A model generated the notes under the pieces. The model made no database searches and was not told the origin of the DNA. It saw only the letters and a list, made by a program, of their open reading frames with translations. A program made the translations under genes and the position numbers. A stretch of 64,000 nt of DNA from SHZL01 sp963815185. Its GTDB lineage: Bacteria; Pseudomonadota; Gammaproteobacteria; Xanthomonadales; SZUA-36. Shown here in pieces: positions 38,066 through 45,944 of the stretch. The stretch lies in the NCBI GenBank assembly GCA_963815185.1, contig CAWFGC010000011.1, forward strand, positions 62,001-126,000, given 5' to 3'. How positions within the stretch are numbered: the stretch's first letter is position 1; each line of letters opens with the position of its first letter.

Positions 38066-39043
38066 ATGAATGAATTCGAGCTGATCGCGCGAATACAGGA
38101 CATTTTCAGCTCCGCTGGGGCGGGTCTGACCCAGGCCGGATCTGTCGGCATGGGGGATGATGCCGCGGTTATCACGGTCGAAGCCGGCCGGCAGTTGGTC
38201 GTGACCACCGACACGCTGGTTTCAGGGGTTCACTTTGCCTCCGATTCCGATCCGGCCGATATCGGCCATAAGGCGCTGGCGGTCAATTTGAGCGATCTGG
38301 CGGCCATGGGCGCCGATCCCCGTTGGTTCTTTCTGGCTTTGACCCTGGCTGAAGCAAATGCTCAGTGGTTGGACCAATTCGCCGGCGGCATGGCCACCCT
38401 GGCTGCGGCATGCGGTATCGAGCTTGCCGGCGGAGACACCACCTCAGGGCCGCTCAGCATCACCATCACCGCACACGGCCTGGTGAACCGCGGGGAAGCC
38501 TTGCTGCGAAGTACGGCGAACGCCGGCGACCTGGTGGTGATATCGGGCAACCCGGGCCTGGCGGCCAGCGGGCTGGAGCAACACCGGGCGGGCAAGCAGG
38601 TCGACGGCGAAGCGTGGCGTGCCCTGACACGTCCCGAACCACGTTTGCATCTGGGCAGGGCGCTGCGCGGCAAAGCCACGGCCTGTATCGATATTTCCGA
38701 CGGATTGGCGGCAGATCTTGCACACATCGCGGAAGCCTCACAACTTGGGGCGGAAATCTGGCTTGACCGTTTGCCACGACCGGGGCTTATGGAGATGCTG
38801 CCGCCGGAACACTGCTGGAAGCTGCAGCTCGGAGGTGGCGATGATTACGAATTATGTTTTTCACTGCCGCCACGGCTGGAACATGAAATCCCGGATCTGG
38901 CTGCGCAGGGCGGAGTTGGACTGACGGTCGTCGGGCGCCTGCATACGGGTTCCGGGCTACGGTTTCTCAAGCGCGACGGCAGCGGGTTTGTCCCCGAAAA
39001 GCAGGGTTTCGATCACTTCAGCAACAACGGTCCGGACGTCTGA
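38066..39043 (+). CDS. thiL: thiamine-monophosphate kinase
   Basis: A 325-residue ThiL, which phosphorylates thiamine phosphate to thiamine diphosphate with ATP. The start MNEFELIARIQDIF is preferred over an in-frame ATG 36 bases upstream. Conserved: GMGDDAAVI, TTDTLVSGVHF, NLSDLAAMGADP, ELAGGDTTSGP and IDISDGLAADLAHI, plus LGGGDDYELCF near the end. It is the last gene of the block; 33 bases separate it from the convergent dolP. Confidence 0.94.
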   Translation: MNEFELIARIQDIFSSAGAGLTQAGSVGMGDDAAVITVEAGRQLVVTTDTLVSGVHFASDSDPADIGHKALAVNLSDLAAMGADPRWFFLALTLAEANAQWLDQFAGGMATLAAACGIELAGGDTTSGPLSITITAHGLVNRGEALLRSTANAGDLVVISGNPGLAASGLEQHRAGKQVDGEAWRALTRPEPRLHLGRALRGKATACIDISDGLAADLAHIAEASQLGAEIWLDRLPRPGLMEMLPPEHCWKLQLGGGDDYELCFSLPPRLEHEIPDLAAQGGVGLTVVGRLHTGSGLRFLKRDGSGFVPEKQGFDHFSNNGPDV

Positions 39044-39076
39044 AGTGAATTCCAGAAAAGTTGCCGGGATTCATAG

Positions 39077-39646
39077 CTAATCCGTGTAGTCGAAAACCTT
39101 GATCACTTTTTCCACGCCGCCGATGCGGCGCACGATATCCGCAACGGCTTCACCTTCCGCGCGGTTGACTGTACCCATCAGGTAGACGATTTTACGGGCG
39201 GTCAGGACTTTGATGCGGGTCGCATCGAAGCCGGCCACCGGGTTGTCCTTGATCAATACGGTATTGACCTTACTGGTCATGTACGTGTTGCTCAGGCGGT
39301 CGCCCGCAGTCGCGGGGGGCATTACAGCCAATTCATTCACCACGCGTTTGACGCCTTTGATCTTCGCGCTCAGTTCGGTTGCAAGCGTCTTGTTGGCCTC
39401 ACTCTTGGTTTCACCGGCCATCAGCAGCGTGCCGTTGTGCACTTCGACCTTGATATGATCCATATGGTCGAATTCAGCACGCGAAAAAAGCCGGTCGACG
39501 ACCTTTGTTTCCACCACCTGGTCATCGATTATCGTGCCGACGCTGCGGCGTTCGTCCTGGGGTGCGCAAGCGGTCATCAGCACGCAGAGCAGGGGCAGGC
39601 ACATCAGCGCCAACATCTGAACAGGATTTCTGTGGTTCCGAATCAT
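39077..39646 (-). CDS. dolP: BON-domain outer-membrane lipoprotein DolP (YraP)
   Basis: A 189-residue lipoprotein. The signal peptide ends in a lipobox (CVLMTAC). Two BON domains follow, at about 50-115 (VETKVVDRLFSRAEFDHMD to VVNELAV) and 125-189 (TSKVNTVLI to EKVIKVFDYTD). DolP supports outer-membrane integrity and division-site events. It lies downstream of yraN and lpoA, as in E. coli, where diaA stands between yraN and yraP; here diaA is missing from the cluster. Confidence 0.88.
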   Translation of the reverse strand: MIRNHRNPVQMLALMCLPLLCVLMTACAPQDERRSVGTIIDDQVVETKVVDRLFSRAEFDHMDHIKVEVHNGTLLMAGETKSEANKTLATELSAKIKGVKRVVNELAVMPPATAGDRLSNTYMTSKVNTVLIKDNPVAGFDATRIKVLTARKIVYLMGTVNRAEGEAVADIVRRIGGVEKVIKVFDYTD

Positions 39647-39704
39647 AGGGGTGCAAGAGCACATGCTGTTTTCCTCCCGGCAGGTGTTGCTTTGGCTTAT
39701 TGAG

Positions 39705-40070
39705 TTAACTGGTGGTGAATGCGTCCTGAATCCAGTGCACCGTCAGCTTGCCCGCTTCATGTCCCATGGAAAGTACATCGAACCTGCATGGTTGCATCGC
39801 GTGCTGACCATGATACTGGAGATAGCGTTGCGCGGCGCGGATGATGCGGCCTTGCTTGGCTCTGGTCACACTTTCGGCGCCACTGCCATAGAGCGCGCTC
39901 CGGCGATAACGGACTTCAGCGAAGACGAGACAATTCCCATCCTCCATGATCAGGTCTATTTCTCCGAGCCGGCAGTGGAAATTGCGTGTCACGGTCCTGA
40001 GACCGCGGGCGTGCAGATAAGACTCCGCTATGCGTTCCCAATGTTCGCCGAGTGCGCGCTTGTGGGTCAA
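39705..40070 (-). CDS. yraN: YraN family protein (UPF0102), nuclease-like fold
   Basis: A 121-residue UPF0102 protein with the family's restriction-endonuclease-like motifs: GEHWERIAESYLHARGL, NFHCRLGEIDLIMEDG and LVFAEVRYRR. The exact role is unknown; the acidic residues and the EVRYR motif suggest a nucleic-acid enzyme. It overlaps the lpoA stop by four bases and is probably made from the lpoA transcript. Confidence 0.9.
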   Translation of the reverse strand: MTHKRALGEHWERIAESYLHARGLRTVTRNFHCRLGEIDLIMEDGNCLVFAEVRYRRSALYGSGAESVTRAKQGRIIRAAQRYLQYHGQHAMQPCRFDVLSMGHEAGKLTVHWIQDAFTTS

Positions 40071-42071
40071 TGGCCAGACGCAAGGCCCGCGGATTGTGTC
40101 AGCGGCACGGGTACTCCGCCTCTGAAAACGGCGAAAGCGGGTTCACGCAAAAGATTTCCGCCGGACCCTTTGCGATAGTAGCCAGAAGCCCCCGGGAACC
40201 GGAAATCGGGATCGTGTTGCATCAGGTCCAGCCACGGCAAAAGATTCCAGGCGTCCCGGCCCAGGGCGTAAAGCGACGCAAACACGCCTCCGCGGATGCT
40301 GGACAAAGCGGGCAGGGGGTCCTTTGAATCCAGTCCCAATTGAAATGGTGTGATGGGAAAGCGTACCCCATCCAGATCCTGGTCAGCTACACGATCCGGC
40401 TTGCCGCTGAAGATCTTGCTGGTAGCATAGACCGGGATATCGCCGCCGTAATTGAACCGCAGTTGTGGGCGAATCAAACGTCCCTGCGTGGGCCCCGCCG
40501 CGAGAAATATTACATCGACGTCATTTCTCCTGATGGGTTCGAATTCGAGTTTCATCTGCAAGGTATTTTCCAGAGCTTTTTCTCGCGCCTCGCTTTCATC
40601 AATTTTCAGCAATCGCTTCAACACCGCGGAATGATCATTTTCGCTTTCCAGGTAGCGGCTGGATGCCACAATTTGACGATCTTCGTGTAGGAATTCCACG
40701 CTGAAAGCCTGCGCCATGCGTTCGCCCCATTCGCCTTCAGGAGTCAGAATGATGGCACGGTGAAATCCGGAGCGAATGACTTCCCGGGCCAGGGAACGGA
40801 CTTCCTCATCCGGAGAAAATGACAAGCCATAGATCTGGCCGGCCAATCCGGGCGGTACATTGAGTTGGTCCGGCAAGTCATTCAAGGCCAACAGCGGCGT
40901 GATCAGGCCAGCCAGATTGAGCAGCGCCTCGATCGAAGGTTTCTGCAGCGGCCCGATGATCCATTGCGCGCCCAGGTCGAGCGCTTCGAAATATGCCGGG
41001 GGCACCAGTTCCCCCTCTTCACCGGTGGGTACGAAGTGCAGCTCTGCATCGCTGCGCTGGGTCAAAAAGGCGTTCAGGATGCCGTCGCGTATGGCTTCGG
41101 CCGCTGCTTGCAAGCGCCCGGATTCGGGAAGCAAAACCGCGACTTTCCGGGGCGTGGTGAACTGCTGCCGATAGCGCAGCCAGAGATCGAGTGCTTCATC
41201 TTCCTCGAGCACGTGGTGTGGGTGCCGGCTTTTCCAGGAGTTGATGGCCTCTTCCAGCCCTTTTGGCTGGACCAGGTTCTGGCGCATGACCAGCGCCAGG
41301 TCGAACCAGCCAACCAGGGTCTGGTCACCGCGGGGGTTGACGGCGCGAATGGCGAGTTCTCCGGAAGGGATGTCCTGCAGCGATTGCAGCAATGCCAGCG
41401 CCTGCTCTGGATCGTATCGGCTCAAAGCCCGGGACAACGCTACTGCGTTCGAGATTCCGCGTGAACCAGGACGGGCCAGCATCTGTTTTGTACTGGCGCT
41501 CAGCTGTTCAAATCGTTTGCGGTCGGACCGGGGCAGATCGGAGGCCGCTTGCTGCAACAGGATGTCGGCTTCATCCGGCCGTTCGGCACGCAGGGCAAGG
41601 TCGGCGAGCACCAGGTTCATTCGTGCCCGTTCAGGTGCGGCCAGTTCGAGACCTGTCGACCCAGCGCAAATTGTCCTGCGCTTTCCCCGGCTGGTTTGCC
41701 AGCAGCCACGCATCCGCCGCCTTGATTCTCAAGGCTCCTGCCGCCGGCCCTGCCGCAGACAATGCCTGTTGCTGCCACAGTCGCGCTGCCTGGGCATAAT
41801 CGCTATTGGCAAATAACTGCTCCGGGTCGGAAATCGGAGCGCGCTCGGACACAGGCGCGGGCGGCGTGCCGGCGCAAGACAGCAACAGGCTCAGACCCAT
41901 GCCCAGCAAAATAGAGACTGAACCAGGCGGCCGCGACTTCCCGCGCTCCTGGCTGGCCCGGCACAAAGTGCTCGGGAAAATCGATTCGATGGTAGATTTC
42001 TGGACCTGTTCATATGCGCTTGTTTCCGCTTTGCTGCGCCCTTGAAGCCGGGAGAAGCCGTTCCTGGGCAA
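40067..42071 (-). CDS. lpoA: penicillin-binding protein activator LpoA (LppC; one frame break)
   Basis: Outer-membrane lipoprotein that activates the class A penicillin-binding protein PBP1A. The N-terminal TPR-like domain (YAQAARLWQQQALS, RIKAADAWLLANQPGKAQDNLRW) is cut by a +1 break near 41655. The next frame continues LELAAPERARMNLVLADL and the C-terminal domain with a periplasmic-binding-protein fold (KVAVLLPESGRLQAAAEAI, WIIGPLQKP, FRGGVPVPL). The lipobox LSLLLSC lies near 41885-41900. The start is unsure: the longest is at 42071, but GTG 41918 gives a normal signal peptide. It is transcribed away from rsmI. Confidence 0.85.
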
Positions 42072-42164
42072 TCATTCCGTTGGAAATGATAACCCAGCCG
42101 GCATCCTGATGATTCATAATGAAGCCGTCACAGTGCACGCATTGAGACAAACGGTGGAAAAGAC

Positions 42165-43010
42165 ATGAACGAAGAAATCATCACGGTCAGTCTGTACGTG
42201 GTTGCCACGCCCATCGGTAATCTAGCGGACATGAGCTATCGCGCGGTGGATATCCTGTCGCGTGTTGATCTGGTCGCAGCGGAAGATACGCGCCGGACGC
42301 GGGTACTGTTCCAGCATTATGGCATCACCACGCCGCTGGTTGCCTTACACGAGCACAACGAAAGTACCGTAGCACCGCAACTGCTTGATCGACTGCGTGA
42401 AGGAAAATCATTGGCGCTGGTTTCGGACGCCGGCACGCCTCTCTTGTCCGATCCGGGCTATCGTCTGTTGAACCTCGCGATCAGCGCTGGTATCCCGGTA
42501 CGAGCCATCCCCGGCGCCAGTGCGGTCACCGCCGCGCTTTGCGTGGCAGGACTGGCCACAGACCGTTTCGTCTTCGAGGGCTTTTTGCCGCCAAAACAGC
42601 CTGCGCGCCTTGCTTGTCTGCAAAACCTGCAGCGGGAACACAGAACTCTGGTTTTTTTTGAATCCAGCCACCGAATCCTTGCCAGCATTGGCGACATGGC
42701 GGTGGTCTTCGGTGCGGAGCGAGCGGCGGCGGTTTGCCGGGAGTTGACGAAAAGATTTGAAACCGTGTTGCGTGGCGGGCTGGGTCACTTGCTGCAGATA
42801 ATTGACGCCGATCCCGATCAACAAAAAGGCGAGTTCGTGATTGTCGTGGCCGGTGCCGAGCCGGATCAAAGCGAGGTCATGTCCGCTGCGCTGGAAATGG
42901 GTCTCGCGCTGCAGGAATTCCTTTCGATCAGTCAGGCTGCGCGAGTGGCGGCCAGGCTGTGCAATGTCGACCGGCGAGCGCTTTATCAACGACTGTCCGA
43001 ACGGGATTGA
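42165..43010 (+). CDS. rsmI: 16S rRNA 2'-O-ribose C1402 methyltransferase RsmI
   Basis: A 281-residue tetrapyrrole-methylase-family protein that methylates C1402 of 16S rRNA at the ribose. Motifs: LYVVATPIGNLADMSYRA, VAAEDTRRTRVLFQHYGI, LVSDAGTPLLSDPGYRL, AIPGASAVTAALCVAGL and FFESSHRIL. Divergent from lpoA and followed by rnpB and mraZ, the order known from many gammaproteobacteria. The ATG is followed by NEEIITVSLYVV; no frame problems. Confidence 0.95.
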   Translation: MNEEIITVSLYVVATPIGNLADMSYRAVDILSRVDLVAAEDTRRTRVLFQHYGITTPLVALHEHNESTVAPQLLDRLREGKSLALVSDAGTPLLSDPGYRLLNLAISAGIPVRAIPGASAVTAALCVAGLATDRFVFEGFLPPKQPARLACLQNLQREHRTLVFFESSHRILASIGDMAVVFGAERAAAVCRELTKRFETVLRGGLGHLLQIIDADPDQQKGEFVIVVAGAEPDQSEVMSAALEMGLALQEFLSISQAARVAARLCNVDRRALYQRLSERD

Positions 43011-43017
43011 AAGGTAT

Positions 43018-43090
43018 CAATATCGGGGCCAGCCCCGATCTGACACGCCAACTGGTGCAATATCGGGGCTAGTGCGAGACAATAGCCCCG
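43018..43090 (+). repeat. duplicated CAATATCGGGGC motif with two hairpins before rnpB
   Basis: CAATATCGGGGC occurs at 43018-43029 and again at 43058-43069, 40 bases apart. The first copy forms a perfect hairpin ATCGGGGC-CA-GCCCCGAT (43022-43039). The second forms CGGGGCTA with TAGCCCCG (43064-43071 and 43083-43090), ending next to the 5' end of rnpB. They may end the rsmI transcript or frame the rnpB promoter. Confidence 0.55.
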
Positions 43091-43091
43091 G

Positions 43092-43450
43092 GAGCCGGCC
43101 AGACAATCGCTTTGCGGCAGTGGTGACATTGTTGCGGGGAGGAAAGTCCGGGCTCCACAGGGCAAGGTGCCAGGTAATTCCTGGGGGGCGTGAGCCTACG
43201 GAAAGTGCAACAGAAAGCAAACCGCCGGTTCACTCATCGAGTGACCCGGTAAGGGTGAAATGGTGCGGTAAGAGCGCACCGCGCAGGTGGTAACACGCTG
43301 CGGCTAGGTAAACCCCACCTGGAGCAAGACCAAATAGGAAAGCCATGCCGCGGCCCGCGGCGCTTTCGGGTAGGTCGCTTGAGGCTGCCGGTGACGGCAG
43401 TCCCAGATGAATGATTGTCCTCGACAGAACCCGGCTTATCGGCCGGCTCC
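43092..43450 (+). ncRNA. rnpB: RNase P RNA (class A)
   Basis: The catalytic RNA of RNase P, which trims the 5' leader of tRNA precursors. The 5' conserved region GAGGAAAGTCCGGGCTC follows the first stem, then AGGGTGAAATGGTGCGGTAAGAG-type helices, GGTAAACCCCACCTGGAGCAAG and, near the 3' end, ACAGAACCCGGCTTAT. The first and last bases pair: GAGCCGGCC at the start with GGCCGGCTC at the end. Length about 359 fits class A. It stands between rsmI and mraZ as in related bacteria. Confidence 0.95.
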
Positions 43451-43454
43451 CTCT

Positions 43455-43960
43455 CTTTCCTACCCTTCCCGCGACGCGCCCCGTGCCCTTGTTTTTGGCA
43501 CAGCAGGCTCGGTGGCGGGCCAAGGGCATCCGATCCCGGGCACTTCGGCCCCACGCTTTGCGTGGGGCTACCCTCGCGCTTTGTCGCACGCGCGACGGCA
43601 TTCCGGGGGCACTTTTTTGCCTACGGCAAAGTCGCTCCCCCTCCATTGCCTGCGCTGTGGCCACGGCCCGGAGGGGCATCCTGCCCCTTCGGGCCTGTCG
43701 GGACATCCCTGTCCCTCCGACCAGTCGCTCCGGCAGCACTCGGCGCCGTTTACGGGACCGGCTCCCCTTGGCCCACCGCCAAGCAGAGCGGCTGTCCAGG
43801 GGTCGAATGGACAGGAAGTCCATTCGAGGCCGCCCGGGGCAGGATGCCCCGTGAGGCCGACCCCTGAAGACAGTCGCGGCGCGAGGGAAGCCCGAAGGGC
43901 CGGTGCGCCCGGGAGCCGGGCCCGTGAACGGCGCCGAGTGGAACGAGGGTACAAGACGCG
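43455..43960 (+). repeat. hairpin-rich repeat mosaic downstream of rnpB
   Basis: No gene: several frames stay open only because the DNA is GC-rich. The region is a chain of small perfect hairpins with loops of 3-5 bases: CCCCACGC-TTT-GCGTGGGG, TTTGCC-TAC-GGCAAA, GGGGCA-TCC-TGCCCC, GGGACA-TCCC-TGTCCC, GAATGGAC-AGGAA-GTCCATTC and GGGGCA-GGA-TGCCCC. A unit containing CACTCGGCGCCGTTTACGGG (43737-43756) returns inverted at 43921-43940. Parts recur near 32208. It looks like a REP/BIME-type cluster of short non-autonomous repeats. Confidence 0.65.
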
Positions 43961-44169
43961 ATGACCCAAATCCAGGAACGAGAGGAAGCGGATTCTTGAA
44001 TAGTGTCGCGTGATTTATCTGGAGAAGTGAAGGACAAAGGCCCTCGCGGGACCTGCCGTGAAAAATTTTGCGGGTGGTTTGTGCCACTGGCTGGCCATAA
44101 TTTCGTCCCGGCGCGTCCACCCACCCCTGCTTTAATGAGCCGTTAGTGACTTCTAAGTGTTTGCCCTGC
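43961..44169 (+). other. mraZ upstream region without a gene
   Basis: About 200 bases between the repeat mosaic and the mraZ promoter. I see no coding frame, RNA gene or clear terminator here; base composition falls from GC-rich to mixed. Confidence 0.4.
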
Positions 44170-44198
44170 TTGACATTAGACGGGTAAGCCACTATCGT
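44170..44198 (+). promoter_or_regulatory. promoter of the dcw cluster (Pmra)
   Basis: A sigma-70 promoter: perfect -35 TTGACA at 44170-44175, a 17-base spacer, and -10 TATCGT at 44193-44198. Transcription would begin near 44205, just before the MraZ repeats. Confidence 0.75.
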
Positions 44199-44206
44199 GC
44201 ATATTA

Positions 44207-44242
44207 GTGGGAAATTGTGGTGATAAGTGTCATAAAGGTGGG
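44207..44242 (+). promoter_or_regulatory. MraZ operator: GTG(G) direct repeats with ten-base period
   Basis: GTGGG at 44207, GTGGT at 44217, GTGTC at 44227 and GTGGG at 44238: four units, each 10 or 11 bases apart, right after the promoter and before the mraZ start. MraZ binds such tandem repeats and represses its own operon in studied bacteria. The third unit is the weakest. Confidence 0.75.
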
Positions 44243-44248
44243 GAAATC

Positions 44249-44701
44249 GTGTTCTTTGGTGAGACCGCACTCAATCTGGACGCAAAAGGGCGTCTGGCCA
44301 TTCCAAGCCGCTACCGGGATTCGATCCAGGAACGGTGCGAAGGCCGGATGGTGCTCACCTATAGCGCATTCGATTTGGGTGCGCTGTGGTTATACCCGGA
44401 AAACGAATGGAACCGCGTGCGCGATGAAGTGACGGGACTTAGCACTTTCAACCCGGGTCACCGCAGCCTGCAGCGGAAGCTGGTGGGAAGTGCGACGACG
44501 GTGGAACCGGATGGCAGCGGGAGAATTCAGTTACCGCTGACCCTGAGGCAGGCGACCGGCCTGGAAAAGCGGGTGGTGATGATGGGCATGGGCAACCGCT
44601 TTGAAATCTGGAATGAAACGATTCTCAACCAGAAGCGGGCAGAGGAAGAGCGCAGCCTGAGTGAGGCTGCATCGGAAGAAATGGCTCGCCTCGTACTTTA
44701 G
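44249..44701 (+). CDS. mraZ: transcriptional regulator MraZ
   Basis: A 150-residue MraZ with two SpoVT/AbrB-like repeats. It begins FFGETALNLDAKGRLAIPSRYRD and later has SATTVEPDGSGRIQLPLTLRQATGLEKRVVMMGMGNRFEIW; both repeats carry the DxxGR signature. It controls the dcw operon by binding the GTG repeats just upstream. The start is a GTG (44249), which gives the usual MF-G beginning; an upstream in-frame GTG lies inside the operator and is less likely. First gene of the dcw cluster. Confidence 0.93.
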   Translation: MFFGETALNLDAKGRLAIPSRYRDSIQERCEGRMVLTYSAFDLGALWLYPENEWNRVRDEVTGLSTFNPGHRSLQRKLVGSATTVEPDGSGRIQLPLTLRQATGLEKRVVMMGMGNRFEIWNETILNQKRAEEERSLSEAASEEMARLVL

Positions 44702-44746
44702 GCGTAATGGGACGAGGTTTTGCAACAGAGGTGCCGATCGGAGTAG

Positions 44747-45678
44747 ATGAGCAAATTCCAACACCAACCGGTTTTACGGGACGAAGTGTTGGCAGGGCTC
44801 AACATCCGCGGCGACGGATACTACCTCGACGGAACCTTTGGCAGGGGCGGACATAGCCGGGCGATCCTGAGCCGGCTGTCCAAGCAAGGATGCCTGGTTG
44901 CCCTGGACAAGGATCCTGAAGCGGTTGCTTTTGGGAAGCGAACTGCTGGGACAGGACCCGCGTTTCAGGATTGTCCAGGGGAACTATGCAGAAATGGAAC
45001 GTTTTGTCCGGGACTGGGATCTTGGGCGTGGTCTCGGATGGAGTTTTGTTGGACCTCGGTGTGTCCTCGCCCCAGTTGGACAATCCGGTACGGGGATTCT
45101 CCTTTATGGGGGATGGGCCACTGGATATGCGTATGAACCCATTACAAGGCGTCACGGCAGCCGATTGGTTGGCGGAAGCGCCGGAACGGGAATTGACCCA
45201 AGTGTTTTGGGAGTTCGGAGAGGAGCGCCACGCGCGCAGGATTGCCAGGAGCATCGTGATGGCCCGGCAGCAACGACGGCTGGAAACTACCGGCCAATTG
45301 GCCGAATTGATCGAACAGACGATCGGCCGTCGTGAGCAGAATAAGCATCCGGCTACACGGTGCTTTCAGGCAATCCGTATTTATATAAATAATGAATTGG
45401 CCGATCTGGCTCTTGGGCTGGAAGCCGCGATAAAAGGGTTGCGCCCGGAAGGGAGACTGGTAGTGATCAGTTTCCATTCGCTGGAGGACCGCCTGGTCAA
45501 GCGGACAATGCGAGAAGCCGCACGACCAGGCAGAGTCCTCCGCAACATTCCGGAACACCCGGACATGACACCCTCGCTGCGGATAATCGGCAAAGCCGTT
45601 AAACCTTCTCGCTCCGAACTCTCCGTCAATCCCCGTGCGCGCAGTGCTGTCATGCGGATTGCGGAGAAAATCGCTTGA
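44747..45678 (+). CDS. rsmH: 16S rRNA m4C1402 N4-methyltransferase RsmH (MraW; two frame breaks)
   Basis: RsmH methylates N4 of C1402, the same nucleotide modified by RsmI. Three frames are needed: HQPVLRDEVLAGLNI and GTFGRGGHSRAIL, then a +1 break near 44930 in a run of four T to LGSELLGQDPRFRIVQGNYAEME, then +1 near 45027 to DGVLLDLGVSSPQLD. The rest is intact (GFSFMGDGPLDMRM, AIRIYINNEL, VVISFHSLEDRLVKR). Corrected length is 309 residues (E. coli 313). The gene is almost certainly intact in the cell. Confidence 0.94.
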
Positions 45679-45944
45679 ATGTCAGATTACTGATCGTGGT
45701 TCTCATGCTCGGCGCTGTGATCGTCAGCGCCCTGGGTGTGGTGTACACCCGTCATGAGAGCCGGCGATTGGAAGTTCAGTTGGATGAATTCGAAAATCAG
45801 CGCGACACCGTGATTGCAGAGTGGAGCCGGCTGCAATTGGAACAGGCCTGGTTGGCGGATGCCGGCCAGGTGGAAAGCAAGGCACGCGAACATCTGGGCA
45901 TGGGAATTCCCGAACACCCACACCTCCTGGTGGTGAGGCCTTGA
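45675..45944 (+). CDS. ftsL: cell division protein FtsL
   Basis: An 89-residue bitopic protein with one N-terminal helix (LLIVVLMLGAVIVSALGVVYT) and a periplasmic coiled coil (RLEVQLDEFENQRDTVIAEWSRLQLEQ). It joins FtsB and FtsQ to regulate FtsWI. It starts at a TTG that overlaps the rsmH stop by four bases, and its own stop overlaps the ftsI ATG. Sequence conservation in this family is low, so the call rests on size, topology and position. Confidence 0.88.
   Translation: MNVRLLIVVLMLGAVIVSALGVVYTRHESRRLEVQLDEFENQRDTVIAEWSRLQLEQAWLADAGQVESKAREHLGMGIPEHPHLLVVRP

Noticed and set aside
43407..43964. Three overlapping long open frames of 147-185 codons after rnpB
   Set aside because: They are open in several frames at once, rich in Arg, Pro and Gly, start inside the RNase P RNA and lie over the hairpin mosaic. 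GC-rich repeat DNA explains them.
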